DNA of 64,000 bases from Zeus faber (Eukaryota; Chordata; Actinopteri; Zeiformes; Zeidae): positions 5,809,385 through 5,873,384 of the forward strand of contig OY482847.1 in the NCBI GenBank assembly GCA_960531495.1. The letters are read 5' to 3'. Numbering within the stretch: position 1 is the stretch's first letter; each line of letters starts with the position of its first letter. Of this stretch, positions 24,615-38,389 are shown piece after piece. The position numbers and the translations under genes were made by a program. The notes beneath the pieces were generated by a model. The model saw nothing but the letters and a program-made list of their open reading frames with translations. It ran no database searches and was not told the origin of the DNA.

Positions 24615-27060
24615 TTGTGTGCATTTAGGTATTTGTGTGTGTGAAATGCTAATTAGTTCTTTGATGTCCTCGGGCCTAACAAGCGTAAGCCTGGAGCGGA
24701 ATTCAGATGGATGTTCCATCAAACAGAGTTGCGTTGACCTGGACTGACCACACTGAGCATTAATTGCCTCAGAAAAGCAGAATCCACTGACTTTGAAATT
24801 ATTTTTTATTTCGAGCACAAAGGAAAATCGCTCCCGTTGGTTGTGGACGTCGCGGTCGGTGCTTTAGAATCAACATTCCGATCCAAGACGCAGCATTGAA
24901 CAGAGGCCTTGTGTTGCTCTGCTTCTGGGCGGCCAGCAACACAAAGCAAACCAACACATCGCAGGCACAGAACTTCAGAGGTCAGAAACCAACCTGGAGG
25001 TCAACGGGGACGCCTCCGAGTCGCAGATGAAACAGATTTCTTCGAAAAACCCGTCCCCTAATTGAACCGTAACCCGTTACGAGCACAGCTGCCAGATAAA
25101 AACGCATGTTCAAACGGCTGTGACTTGTCTGAAGTGCGCTGGCTCGGGATTAGCCGTCACTCTGCATGCAAGGGACACGTGTGATCGATAGATCAAATGG
25201 ATTAAGCAGACGCTGGCGACCCCGATAGGGAGGAGAACGTGAGGCGTGAGGCAGGGAGGAGGACAGCCGGTCGATGGACGGTAGGACTTGGATCATTATG
25301 TTGTTTTAATTCACACCGCCCTGTGGACGTGTCATTAGGTACCGCCTGCTTCGGCTGGGGGCGGGTCAGACCACCTCAGAGGTCAAAGGGCGCGATCGCG
25401 TCCAGCATGGAAAAGCTGACCGGAGCACGAGAAACCGTGGGTGGAGGGAGGCGCTAACAGAGCTCTTTGTGATGAGGAAGCTCATTGTCAACCGATCCGT
25501 GTACCTAAAACAATGACTGTACTCCCTGACGTCAATAACTGGGTTTACACATTTCAACGCACCTCTGTGCACTGGACAACCATGACAATCTTGATCATCT
25601 TCGAAAAAAATAAATAAAAAATCTGAAGCGGCCCCTCTACTATACAGTATTATCTAGGTGTTTCTGATTTGAGAAGCAGGTGTTACCTGTGTGTTTAGTG
25701 TCCGATATAAACATGCACATTTGTCCTTCTGGAGAAATGCACAGGTTCACCTGCATGACGGTCTGCTCCGAGGTACTGTGATTCCAGCCTTCCTGATGTG
25801 ATCCTGTCTGTTGACTTCTGATAGGTTCATGTGCTCCTGGTTCGGCTGCCTATTTAGGAACAGACTGATAAGAGCTCTAAAATGTCCCCGGTTCGCCTGC
25901 CTGCTTTGTGGATCCCAATTTAGAGGTAAAGCTCATCTGTGCCTACCTGTGTCCAGAGTACTTGCTGCCTGACTCTGCCTTGTCTGGGTTCCGTCACAAA
26001 GTTAACTTAGTAGTTAACAGTTAAGTTAGCAGTATTTAGCTCCAAACTTGAAGGATACCCTGTCACCCCGTCGTTAGCTTCCTTTCATTTTATTTTTTTT
26101 TCACAGCTCAGCTTGTGTTTGTTCTTGGTTCATCTTTTTTTGTGCCATTGTTGTGTATTTTGCATTGTCCTGTTCTACACAGAGGGTTGTGGTGTGCCGT
26201 GGAAGTGTCAAAAGCCTCCATCACAGACCAAAATCAGAGGTGAAGTGTTTAACACATAAAAGTAGCTGAACAAACACATGATCGTAAAACAATCTGTGTG
26301 TAGTATTGAGACCAAGAGAGGATTTCACTTTGTTGCACTTTAAGGCAACTGCTGGAGGTACTGGTGTATCATTACAACCACAACAATATTCATAATTAGA
26401 AAACCACAAACCCTAATTTTCAATTTTATTTGGTTGTTCAAAATCCACAGCGTCAGCAATAGCGTCGACCAATGTGATCCTGGTGTCTCTCCAGGTTTGC
26501 GTCCGGCCAACAGTATAACCTACAGCAGTAAAAATGAATACCTTCGCCATCCGAAGGTAAAATGTAAACGAATGCATGTGTGCGCCGATGTGTCAGTGGA
26601 GTAATGACTAAATGACATCAGTGAATGGAAACGGGCGCCCCCGCGCCACATTACGGATTCTGTGACACATAGTCGCTGGTGCGGAAGAGAGAGGGAAGCG
26701 GCAAGGACTGAACCAACTTGTACGTCCTTCACGGCTCAACGGGCAAACCACTCCGGGAAGAGGATGAGGAGTCTGACTGCGTGCGTGCAGGTTCTCGCCT
26801 CTATGTGGGACTTCATATGTCTGCGCGTATTGTATGCTTGTCTTGGCATGTGTGTAGAGTGTGAGCCCTGGATGTCAAAAAAAGCTCAAGGGCTGAGAGA
26901 AAACCTCCAGAAAAGGCCAACAAAATAACACATGTAAAGTCCAAATCCAGCATTTTCCTGGAAGGCCACTTTGTTCTCCTGACTTCTATCTCTGGATGAC
27001 ACAGGCGACAGCTCCTCGACGGCCGAAACAAGATCCAGAGAATTGCTCACATATACTGCT

Positions 27061-27160
27061 GCTCTCTCTCTCTCTATCTCTCTCTCTCCCCCTCTCTCAC
27101 ACACACACTAACACTGCACGTAAACACACAGACACACACACACACACACACACTACACAC
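27061..27160. repeat. (CT)n followed by (CA)n
   Basis: Imperfect CT tract at 27061-27100, then CA-rich sequence with a pure CA block at 27131-27152. Confidence 0.9.
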
Positions 27161-27292
27161 ACTCATACTGTGCAGCCTCAATGAGACCGAGCGAGCCTAT
27201 TTTCCTGTGTAATATTAAGACTGATGGCAGCTTGCTCGCAGGACTAACCCCCTGAAGCGGAGGATGAACTGGTCAGTGTATTGGAAGTGTGG

Positions 27293-27294
<2 letters not shown>

Positions 27295-27345
<51 letters not shown>
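27295..27345. repeat. (TG)n microsatellite
   Basis: About 50 bp TG array. Confidence 0.95.
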
Positions 27346-27346
<1 letters not shown>

Positions 27347-27477
27347 GCTGTGACCAGGAGCTAGTCAGCGAGGGGTGTGTAATGACGTGAGTGTACACAT
27401 GAATTTGTGTGCTCTTCAAATGTTTATTCTGGGCACATGCCTGAAAGAGTGTCAGCGAGTAATCCATGTCTCCAACA

Positions 27478-27567
27478 AGAGAGAGAGGGAGGGAGAGGGA
27501 GAGGGAGACAGCGAAAGAGAGAGACAAAGGGAGAGAGCGCGAGAGAGAGAGAGAGAGAGAGAGAGCC
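27478..27567. repeat. GA-rich tract with (GA)n core
   Basis: Imperfect gagagaggga units, then a pure GA core at 27541-27565. Confidence 0.9.
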
Positions 27568-28319
27568 ACAAAGGGAGGAGAAGGCTGGGAAAAAATAACC
27601 AACCAAACAGCGGGTGCTGTCACTACTAAGCGCTCGAAGGACGCGCTGGCGTTGAAGGAAAGTACGACTTTCCAGTTCATCGTCACAAAAAGGAAGCGTC
27701 TGGGTTTGGTTCCAGCGGGCGCGGTTCACTCAGCAGCGATCGGCGCCCCGACCGGAGCGGAGGTCCTTGCTGGGACAGCGTCTCCCTGAAGCCTTTGTGG
27801 TCTTAACATCACGATGGGAAATGTTGCCTCTGATCCTTGTTAAAATGAATGATGTTCGACACACGTTTGGATGCACAACAGCACTCTGCTTCGAACGGCA
27901 CTTGCTGATGTATCAGTCTGGGTGATGATGGATGATCGATCATGATAAGACATTTTCAGTAGAAATTATAGTGAGAACTGAGGACGCTCATTTGTTTTCA
28001 TTTATTCATTCACCGCTTTTTTTTTTTTTTTTTCGAGTTACAAAAATTGAATATCAAACTGTCCCCGAGCTCCAGTCGAAAGCAACTCTCCCGGTTCTGA
28101 CGGATCCTTTTGTGTGTGTTGTTTCCCCTCGTTTCGAGCAGGAACTCGATACAACTACATCACGTTATACCGTTATTGGATTTAGGCATCAGAGGATTTT
28201 ACATTACAATCATTACGATATCGCACCGGATACGGGGGCATCCCTCGTTCCAGACATCTAGGGAGGGGTTACAGTGAAGAGTTTTAATGAGAACGGAGGA
28301 ACGCAATTATATCTAAAGT

Positions 28320-28320
28320 C

Positions 28321-28405
<85 letters not shown>
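28320..28405. repeat. (TG)n-(GA)n compound microsatellite
   Basis: A short TG run (about 12 bp) switches to about 73 bp of pure GA. Confidence 0.97.
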
Positions 28406-28406
<1 letters not shown>

Positions 28407-30218
28407 TCAGAGGTGTTAGGTGCCTAGAGAGCAGTAAGAAGGTGTGTGAGAAGCGAGAGGTCAGAGGGAGCAGCTTTTCTGCAGCATCAACCCAAACCCA
28501 AAGCCCTTCTAATCCCAACAGGACCCATTCCAACTGGCCTCATTTGGAGGAGTGTGGAGGTTTTTCTTTCCTTCCGCTCCCAGGCCATCATTTTCACAAC
28601 GATGGTGAATTGTGTGTGTGTGTATGTGTGTGTGTGTGTATGTGTGTTTACGTGTGTGTCCATTCGAGTGCTGATGATTAAAGGCACGAGGGGCAGGTTT
28701 GGAAATGTGGCAACATTTCCAGCTCCATTAGCCCTTGGCACAAGGAGCTACCTGGACACTCCAGCGGCGCAAGCATTTATAATCTCCTTCTGAACAACAG
28801 CTGGTTGCAAGATGTTTTTTAGGAAATTATACCAACGGGTATTATTCCAAACATTTAGATATAGCCAGTTTCACATTGCTGCCAATAAGAAAGAAACCTT
28901 TGGGCTGGATGATATGAATACATTTATTATGAAGATAGTTGTGTAGTCAAGACACATAGTGTCCACCAAAAAGTCTGCTTACAGCCTGAGGGCCATATTT
29001 ACTGAGCCTTGTGTGCTTCGTTTCAGACACGTTGTGCACCCAGATACGTGCATGTTATTTATCAGAGAGGTGCACCGGCCAGGAAGTGCGGTTTACTTGT
29101 TTCGCTTTTTTCCTTCATGCACATGCTTTTGTGGGAGCATCGTACAAATACCTTGAGGAGATACAATGTGTGTGCTAGACTGCGTATTCCACTGGATTTA
29201 CTATGTCCACATGATTTTCAAGGGTCAGTTTAGAATGGAAATGTGTCCACACTGCTCCCACTAAGTAGCAGGTGCAGATTAGCATGGGCGGATATGAAGA
29301 GAAGGTTGTGGTGAAGATGACTTCCTCTGACAATGGTGACTGTAATTACCCGCATATCAGTGTCATGTCTGCCCTCCATCTGCTCCGAAATATATTTTCT
29401 ATTATGAGCCACCTTTTCTTGGTTCACCTGTTATGTCCTGCTGTTTTTTTTTAAAGGTCATCATACGCTTTTTGTTTTTACGTTGCATCTCTCCAACATG
29501 CTTTAGTGTTCTGTTACTTCGTCCACTGATGTTTAAATTTCAGTATCACTGAATTCAGCTCTTTTTATTTATTTATTTATTTTTTACTTCTGGGCTGGGC
29601 TTTCATGTATATAAATCTGAACTATAAGACATTTTTAAATAAAACTCATGGTAATAAAAAAAACGATTTCAAGTCATATCTGATCCCTTGGTCATATCGT
29701 GTAAGCATAATATATCTTGTGATGAAAAAATCACAACATATGAGCTAAAAGGCCAATTTAAATAATTATCAGAAGATCCAAACTCACTGAAAGAAGATAA
29801 ATTACAGTATTGTGATATTGTGCTTCCCTTCCCTCCCAAAAAAGAAACCTACTCTAATGCTTCTGTTTGATTTGTACTGACCTGGATGGAATGAATCCTT
29901 TACTGTGACTCACCTGCTGTGTAGTATGCATACGACTCAGCCCCTACACTTAAAATAGACAAGAAACAAAACAAACCAAAAAAACCCAAACTAGAGACCG
30001 TAGTTTATTTGAGATAATAATAATAATAATTTTTTACCCTGTCCTGAAAAAAACAGGAAGTCGTTTGCCTGTTTGCCTTCCTGTATACGCCTGGTTGATT
30101 TTCACCATTAGTTGCCATTGTGTTTCTAAAAAAAAAAAAAAAAAAGAAAAGAAAAGCATGCAACCATGGTAACCATGTGCATGCCACTGCACACTGGCGA
30201 GCTGTCAGGTCAGCTGAC

Positions 30219-30356
<138 letters not shown>

Positions 30357-30581
30357 AACAACCATTGAGCAGGATGACATGACTTGTAAATGCTAGTGGC
30401 TACCACTGCTTGTCAACAACAGCTGAGTAGACACACATGCACTTGTGTGTACACAAGCGTGTACACGTGTTACAACATGGAATTGTGACGGCAGAGCGTC
30501 GTTGGTTCAGAAGAGCTCATCGCTTCCCATTTTCGTCTGTCTGAGTTGTGCTGACCAAAGGGCCGCCTTGCCGACACACAA

Positions 30582-30706
<125 letters not shown>

Positions 30707-31325
30707 GGAAAAGACCTAAAGACGTTGACAGTGCAACCATGAGATTCATCAAAGCGCTGGACGTGAGTAGCCGTAGCAGCTGCTGAGACGACCAGCTGCT
30801 CTACCTGCTTCCTAATCCTCAACACGGGGATGCCACATCCACAACTCAACTTCCAGCCGAGCAACGAGGAGTTACTCCTTAGGACGCAAAGACCGACGTC
30901 ACAAACGCGGTCTGAAACCACTTCCCTTCCCATGTGTTTGAGTGTTGAGTAAGTCATATTTTACAGAAATAAAAATAAATTCACTTCATAAATAAATTTA
31001 GCCAATGAAGTTACATCTGAAGCTTCCATCATAATTGTGTTGCGTAACATGAAAAAGAAAAACAAATAGCTTGAAGATATTATTTAAAAAATGTTTCCAT
31101 CTTGAATGGCATTTCATATTGTTGCATCATTTTTGCATGACAGAAACATACATGTATTATACGCTGTGCACTGTTTAACCTGATCAACGCAAAGATAAAG
31201 GAGCTTGTTGAATGTAAGCTATTTCCTTCTGATGTTCCATGAAGGAAATCTCCAGTATTTTTTAAATGTAAACCATATTTTTTGATCATTGGGAGTCAAC
31301 CTGCATTGGCATTACAATTTTCTAA

Positions 31326-31681
31326 AATGGTCCACTATTGAGAGAATAGCTTCAGACCGTGCTCGGCAGAGAACGTGGCTGAGATTGCCTCATTGTACTA
31401 CATATTGCAGCTCTGCGGCAGCGATTCTCTCAATTCTGGATCAATTTTGATTATTCTGATGCTGATCACTCGGGGTTGAAAGTAATGATTGAAAAATAAG
31501 GCTTAGGTAAAACAATACTGGAGCTTTTCTTTCAATAATCCCACCCGCCTCACCTTAACCTACTGTAAGCCTTATTTTCCAATCATTCCTTTCAATCCAA
31601 GTGATCAGCATCAGAATCATTTAAATTGATCCGGAATTGAGAGAATCGCTGCCGCGATAGCACAGTGAGGCAATCTCAGCC
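31326..31681. mobile_element. Foldback MITE-like element (nested inverted repeats)
   Basis: The left arm 31377-31505 and right arm 31566-31681 are inverted copies. Both carry gagattgcctca, gcggcagcgattctctcaat, ctgatgctgatcact and aaataaggctta, separated by a spacer of about 60 bp. A further inverted piece at 31329-31353 (ccactattgagagaatagct) pairs with the gcgattctctcaattctgga part of the left arm. No coding capacity and no recognised superfamily. Confidence 0.75.
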
Positions 31682-32333
31682 GGCTTCTACAGCTTTTGGT
31701 CTGTGAGCGTATGGAAGACAAAGGTTCTGGCCCACTGGCTTTGTGGGGCTGCAATCCCGCAGAGATCATCAGAAACTCTCACAGCCTCTCAGCAGCAGGC
31801 AGCAATGTCCGCCATTTGTCTTACAGAGTGAAATTCTCAGTGCAATATGGCCACCTCAGTAATTAGCCAGAATCGATTAGAGGGACGTTACCCATTCTCA
31901 CTGGGGTTGTTTGCCTCACTGGGGGCCAAATTTCAACAAATTAAACACATAATCGGCGGGCGTATTTGCAGGTGGCGTGACCGGGGCTGAAGTGTCAGGC
32001 CTTGACTTCGTTTGGCCACAGCGGCCGAGGCACGATGCTGCTTGGTATGCATGAGGGAGCGCCCACCTTCACCTCTCTTAGCGACTGTGGCGCTGCAGAC
32101 AAGATGCAGAAAGCGCACGATTCTGTAAGATCCTCCTCTTCCTCCTCCGCCGCCAGCTCACTGGGGAGGTGGAGGGAACGCAAGAGCAGCGGGAGAGAGA
32201 GAGAGAGGAGGAGAGGAGAGAAAAGAGAAGAGAAGAGGGGGCACAGGGAACAGGCAGGTAGAAAGGAGAGACAAGGTGTACGGAGGGGAACAGACAAGAG
32301 AGACTGGAAACTAGCAGGGGAGAGGCGAGGGTG

Positions 32334-32358
32334 AGTGTGTGTGTGTGTGTGTGTGTGT
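32334..32358. repeat. (GT)n microsatellite
   Basis: About 25 bp GT array after a GA-rich tract (32190-32330). Confidence 0.9.
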
Positions 32359-32450
32359 AAACAAAGCTCCCAGATGTTTCTGAATGCAGATAATCTGCAT
32401 AGTAATAAGTGAGTAGGAAACTCTTGCGGTTCAGCCTCTCAGTCACACAT

Positions 32451-32498
<48 letters not shown>

Positions 32499-32500
32499 AC
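32451..32500. repeat. (CA)n microsatellite
   Basis: About 45 bp CA array with one T interruption. Confidence 0.93.
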
Positions 32501-34508
32501 ATAATTGTATCTTTTTCTTTCAAATTTTGGAGCTTAAATCTTCACCCACCTCCCTCCTCCTTAGCAACAATCATCCACCCATCTGCCCGCTCTGTCCCCG
32601 CGCTGCTGACAGTTTAAAGAGGAGAGGCTACACAATTTAGGAATTCACATCCACTTGCGCTGTCCTGGGTCCAGGACGGTCAAATGAATGCAAATGCGTG
32701 GAAGTGGCTTTCACAAGGACATTGGGCAGACGGTATCACAGGACAAAAGCCAGACAGCTGGTTAAGGGAAACAGTGAGCACGTCCACATGCACATAAGTA
32801 ATGTGAACACAGTCGGTTTAAGGCGATACTCTGACGATATAAGTGCTGTAAATGGTGTGACTCCTGTCATCGTTGCGACTGACAGTGACGTTTTGCTCAG
32901 AGTTCAATTAATTTCAATGTGGTCAATGCAATTACTCAATAAGCAAAGTCATCACAAATTCCATCCGTAGGGTTCAACCTTGGCCAACTTACACACGTGA
33001 AATTGTGGCTTCGACCAATATCAAAGTAGCTTACGCTCTGGTGACCTTTGAAGGGGTGAGTCGAAAACAGTGCAAGGCTCAGAGCTGTATGAAATCTTTT
33101 TTTTTTATTTTTATTTTTTAATGCGATTCTGTGCTGCCAGAATATCAATTGTTAGACAATACAAACGCAGCCCTGTTTGAAGTGAGTCGTTTGCAGGAGG
33201 AGATGGCGTATGTGTTTCCTAAAAGTGGCTATCCATAAAATTGCCCAAAGTCCCGGAACTCCACACCTCCGTCAAAACGAGCATGCATCGGCATCTGCAG
33301 ATTTCCAACAAAACGAGTCAGAGCGCAGTTGTGTTCTGCAAATACAAAATGTCCATTAGAGCTCGGAGAGTTAAGCCCCTTGACTCAAGACAACGCTCCT
33401 TTTGTAATCACACCAATGCTGTACATGTAAACACTTCACTCAAATGATTGCCATCACCTTCATATTGCCAGTAATCAGAGTATTAGTGTTCATGTAAACA
33501 CACTTAGTGTGGGTGCTTTTGGACGTGTGTTTTGTGTGTATTTGATGAGTGCCAAGACCAAGCACTATTGTGAAAGAGAGAGATGTTGAAGCTCAACATT
33601 GAATATCAAGCTGTTAATCAGCTGAATTGTTTGAAGTTATGTGCTGACCCTGGCTCTTCATCAAACTCAGACAGAGTCAAACATCTAAAAGGTCTTGAAT
33701 TACAAACGCAGCCTGTGTAACGGTTGCTGCTCACATGGAAATACACCACAATTTGGCGAGGCTAAACATTTGCAGACTAGCTGCGAGTGGGACCATTAAA
33801 CCCAGCTCAACTCCGTTTTAATTTCGGTAAACCACTTCCTGGCACACGTGTGGCCCGGTGTGTCGTCTTTGCAAATTGACTGTGAGGTGAGTTGAGTCAG
33901 GTCCAATTGGAGCGGCGACGGGGTCGAGGCGATGCAGGATGCTGTGAGAGACATCGTAATCATGTTTAACTGAAGAGCTTCTTCTGTGCATTGGGCAACT
34001 TCACACATACTGGAACTGTCAAGCAAAACTATCTCTAGCTGCAGCTCAGGCCAATGCAAAAACGCAAAATCCAGATGTTTCACCTTGTGGCAAAAAGCAT
34101 CCGTCAACTGGGGACAAATACAATCTGTGCAACACAATCAGACTGCACATGATCAGTGTCAAATTGGTTGCGCCTGCATCAAAGCATTCCTTTGCCAAGG
34201 ATAGAGTATGTATGCCCAACACTGCAGCAACGCTAACAATATCTTGTTATGATTCCCAGATGAAAACATAGGCTGCGTGGAGCCACCAAAAAGTTATTTT
34301 AATAGTTTTAACTTTGCACCCAGTTGCTGCTGACCTTCTGAAACATTTCCAATCAGAATGCACCATTGGTAAACAGCAACACTCAAAGGTTCATGTGCCA
34401 AAATAAAAAAAATATATACCTCAAAAAGTGAAACATGACGGACCCTTTCATGATGACAAGGGGCGCCATCTATTTGAGGAGAGGACAACGACGTAAACCG
34501 TGAGTGGC

Positions 34509-34595
34509 CCCGTTGTACTACGTGGTGCAGCTTGGCTTATGCTATTTTCTCAATAGTGGATCAATTCAAAATATTCTGATGCCAATTGCTTGTGT
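34509..34595. mobile_element. Related half-copy of the foldback MITE
   Basis: cgttgtactacgtggtgcag, ctattttctcaatagtggat and tattctgatgccaattgctt follow the same order as the left arm of the element at 31377-31505, with about 75-80 percent similarity by eye. Confidence 0.55.
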
Positions 34596-35181
34596 TGACT
34601 CAGAGAGATTAAGCTTGAACAACAAGCTCTCAACAAGCTTTAATTTGAAAAATATCCTTTAAGTAGAGGAGTTACCAGAGTGTAAAAATAACATCAAACA
34701 GGCAAGCTTGCACATCCCGCTCTGACGCAAATAGTCTGTTATCCAGCACTTACTGTTCTCCATGTGAACAGTGGAAGTCACTCAGACTTCTCATTAGCTC
34801 TTCCCAATTAGCGTTGCCTCTAACTTGTCATTCACGGGTCACTTGAATATCACACCATCGCAGGGGAATCCTGTCTCCTATGCCAGAAAGCAACATGTTA
34901 TGAGAAACAACGCATCTACCGTACACTGTGATGTTTAAGCATTCTTATTGTCGACGTCATGGCTTGATGAGGTCAGCATGAAAATAACCTTTGCCAAAGT
35001 TGGAAAACCTAATCGGGAGGGATTTGAAAATAATTGTATGTATTTCTCACATGTAAACAAGGCAGTGGTGTGTAGAATCAATACAATTGAGTTCAGCTCA
35101 TGATTCACATATAAAGAGCTTATAAGCTTATATCCTGTATCCAGTGTTTCAATTGATGTAAAATTGCAACAGAGAGGCGTG

Positions 35182-35284
<103 letters not shown>

Positions 35285-37017
35285 CTTTGGTTTGAGAAGT
35301 GAAGAGGTGTCCCCGTCACGCACGGTGCTTGTTTCATTACATACGTTAAATAAATAACACACTGTCTTGGCGAACCGATCGCGGGCGAACCATTGCTGGC
35401 GATCCGTGGGCACGGTCGGCACCATTGGAAAGGAAGTGATTGGAGCGCAGAGCTGTGATCATATAAAATTATATAGTTATGTTTACAATGACATATTGGA
35501 GGGGGGAAACTCTTATTTTCCCAGGAAGTGGGAAACAACTTTGTTGTTGCGGTAAATTGAGAGCCCATTATTTGTTGTGATTGGACGGACGGACATCATA
35601 TTAGGAGCTTTTCTGAAGTTGAATAATTTTTAGCTTTTGGAAGCTGAAAATGAAATACCCAGAGGCAGAGCTTTTCCAAGAGCGGCGGCAAAATGTTTGA
35701 AAAGTGGCCGGTTGGGAGAAAAATATTTCGTGTGAATGTACCACTGTGGATCCCACACTTGGCTCTCCCATTGGCATTTAGTGTGGAATAAAATAGTCAA
35801 AACTTTCATTTTTTTTTCTTGAATGAGGGTTTTTTTTCCCCCTTCATAAATCCCAGCGGTGTATATTCTTGACCTTTCTGGGGTTAACAAGAAATCTTTA
35901 CATTGAGAGAGTAGCTCGCCTACATACTATACAACTTCTGCCTTCACAATTTCTACGGAGCTCAGAAGATATCTGCCATACAGTACACGACACCTCTAAC
36001 CCCAGTTCATGGTATACTGTATACACTACTGCACTGCCTTTTTATACCCAGGTACCCGACATGCTACCAGAAGTCTGAAGCAGATATCTAAGGATCAATT
36101 CTGTTTTCAGTCAACACATTGCACCTCGTACCTCGGGGTCATTGTACATCCTAGAATGAAGTCCACCTCAACCCTAAAGCAATCAAAACCCTTTCCAGCT
36201 CTTTGGCACGTCACTAGAATTTCTGAAGGAAACAAAAAACAAAGCACAGCTTAGCCCTGAACTGTTTCATGTATCTTGGGTTAAATATGGAGCAACACCT
36301 ACCCAGCCATGTGTGTGGCCGTGATGTACAGAATCAAGCACAGAGCTAATTTGCTTTTACCATTTGGTGTAAAAGAGGCTTCCATGCTATAGAACACCGG
36401 CTGCCAAGTCCTCCACTGCAGGAAGTATTCACAAGCCTCCTGCTTAATCCTAAATAATAAATGCTCCCATAGCAACAGCAAGAAGGGTGGCACGGATGGG
36501 AAGTGCTCAGTGAAGTATTGTATGAGGGGGTTAGTGGCGTCAGACTACTGCGGGCGCAGGTCAGCGCGGTGTGAATGGTGTGAGCAGCGGGGGGCAGGGG
36601 GGCAGGGGGTCAGGCTTTCCAGCAGTCGTCTTCAGGAAACTCTGACGGAAATCGATCCACACGCACACACGCGCCCACGCACCAGCGCCTGCAACGTGGG
36701 ACCTTCTAACAAACACCACATGCAGTCGAGGCTTGTGCGTGCGCCTACACTTCTACACACTCCCCAAAAAACGTCCACAGACCGGGCATGAAGTCAATTC
36801 CTCAGCTGGAGGTGTTCAATAATGCTTGGGAGGAGGCTGCGGGAAAATCATTCTGCGGAAAAGGCATTCTTCCTTTCCCCGCGATGAGGGATTGGATCAG
36901 TGTGCCGGGGGAGGCACGTCTCAAGCCCCTCTCTCTCCATCTTCACATCACATAGTCTCCGTCTAAACTCCATGTCAGCCGTATAAGGCAATATCCGCTG
37001 TGAATTCCATTGCACCT

Positions 37018-37072
37018 TTTTCCACATTAAGGACCCTCAATTTCAAATCTCCGGGACCCTGATCTGAGAAGG
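37018..37072. repeat. hAT-like MITE fragment
   Basis: ttttccacattaaggaccct ... gatctgagaagg resembles the internal and end sequence of the small hAT-like element at 48344-48468 (cctttttcatatcaaggacc). Confidence 0.35.
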
Positions 37073-37708
37073 TTGTTATTGTTAGATATGATTTAGTCCT
37101 AACTTCCATGCCTTTCTATGCTATAGTGAGGAAGATAACAGTACAACTTTGAACAAAATAATCCTTATTGTACTGTTGTACATTCTCTGATGGTGTCTTT
37201 TATGCCATTCAACTGCAATAATGGTGAAGCTAAACTACTATTCCCATTGCTGGGGACTCTCCGGAAGCCCTTGAATGGCCCCTGAGGGCCCCAAGATCGT
37301 AGCCGTTGTTGCACCACAGCACTACTGAAAAGACAGACTATAGGACTGTGTGGCAGGTGCCCATTGGTTTATGGAAAATGAGTCGACAACACTAGAAAAT
37401 GGAGCTTTAAATTGTTGACTGGGCTTTAATATTATTTGGCTGACTAGTCAGCAGTTACATGAGGAAAATGCACAACCGAAGAAGCATGAAATATTCACAA
37501 CCAGAAAAGTGCAATAAGTGAAGTCAAAGGGATAAGGAATGCACATGGTTAGTCCTGACAGGAGGAGGAAACGGCGGGAATGGGGACGGTGGCGCATTCC
37601 TGTGTCGTTCCTGTATCCCTGATTTGCAGCGTCGGATGACCAGACGTGGGACGCAAGTGTTGAGGGAAGACGCAAACCTAACAAGTGTTACACCACAGGA
37701 AGACTTAT

Positions 37709-37758
37709 GACACACACACACACACTAACACACACACACAGACACAGACACAGACACA

Positions 37759-37842
<84 letters not shown>
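37709..37842. repeat. (CA)n microsatellite with CACAGA block, about 134 bp
   Basis: CA array with a taac interruption and (cacaga) units at 37738-37761, then about 80 bp of pure CA. Confidence 0.97.
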
Positions 37843-37845
<3 letters not shown>

Positions 37846-38355
37846 CAAAGCAATTTGGGAAGCTCTCTCTCATGAATTAAGCAAATAATATAACATCTTT
37901 GCTAACTGTGTTCATTGATATAAAATCACAGCACACCACAATCCAAAAAATGACACATTGCAGCCTAATACAATACATGTCACCACAGTTTAGTTTTTAA
38001 ATGTATTTATACTCATTCAGTGTGAAACCTGGGCCTGTTTGGACGTACACAGAGCTGATATCCTGGCAGGAATTGGAGAAAGGCACACACGGAGCTCTGC
38101 CTTAACAGCTCTCAGTCCCTCTCTGTTTTTTTTTTATTTTTTTTATGGCAGTCATGCTTGAAAAGCTCAGCTCACATAGATATGTTGTGGAAAATGGGAG
38201 CAATGTTGAAATAGCTCTGTTTGCCAGCGTGGGGAAGTCCTTGACAGCAGTCAACCAAAAACTGTCCAAAGGTAGATCAGCAAAGTTTAGCTTTAATCCT
38301 TGGTCAAGTCATGTCCTTTCCAAAAACTGCTGCTGAGCTCCCTGTGTCCGGTCTG

Positions 38356-38389
38356 TTATTTCCCCTCAGTGGAGGCTGAGGGGAAATAA
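38356..38389. repeat. 14-bp perfect hairpin
   Basis: ttatttcccctcag, a 6-nt loop (tggagg), then ctgaggggaaataa. Confidence 0.85.
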
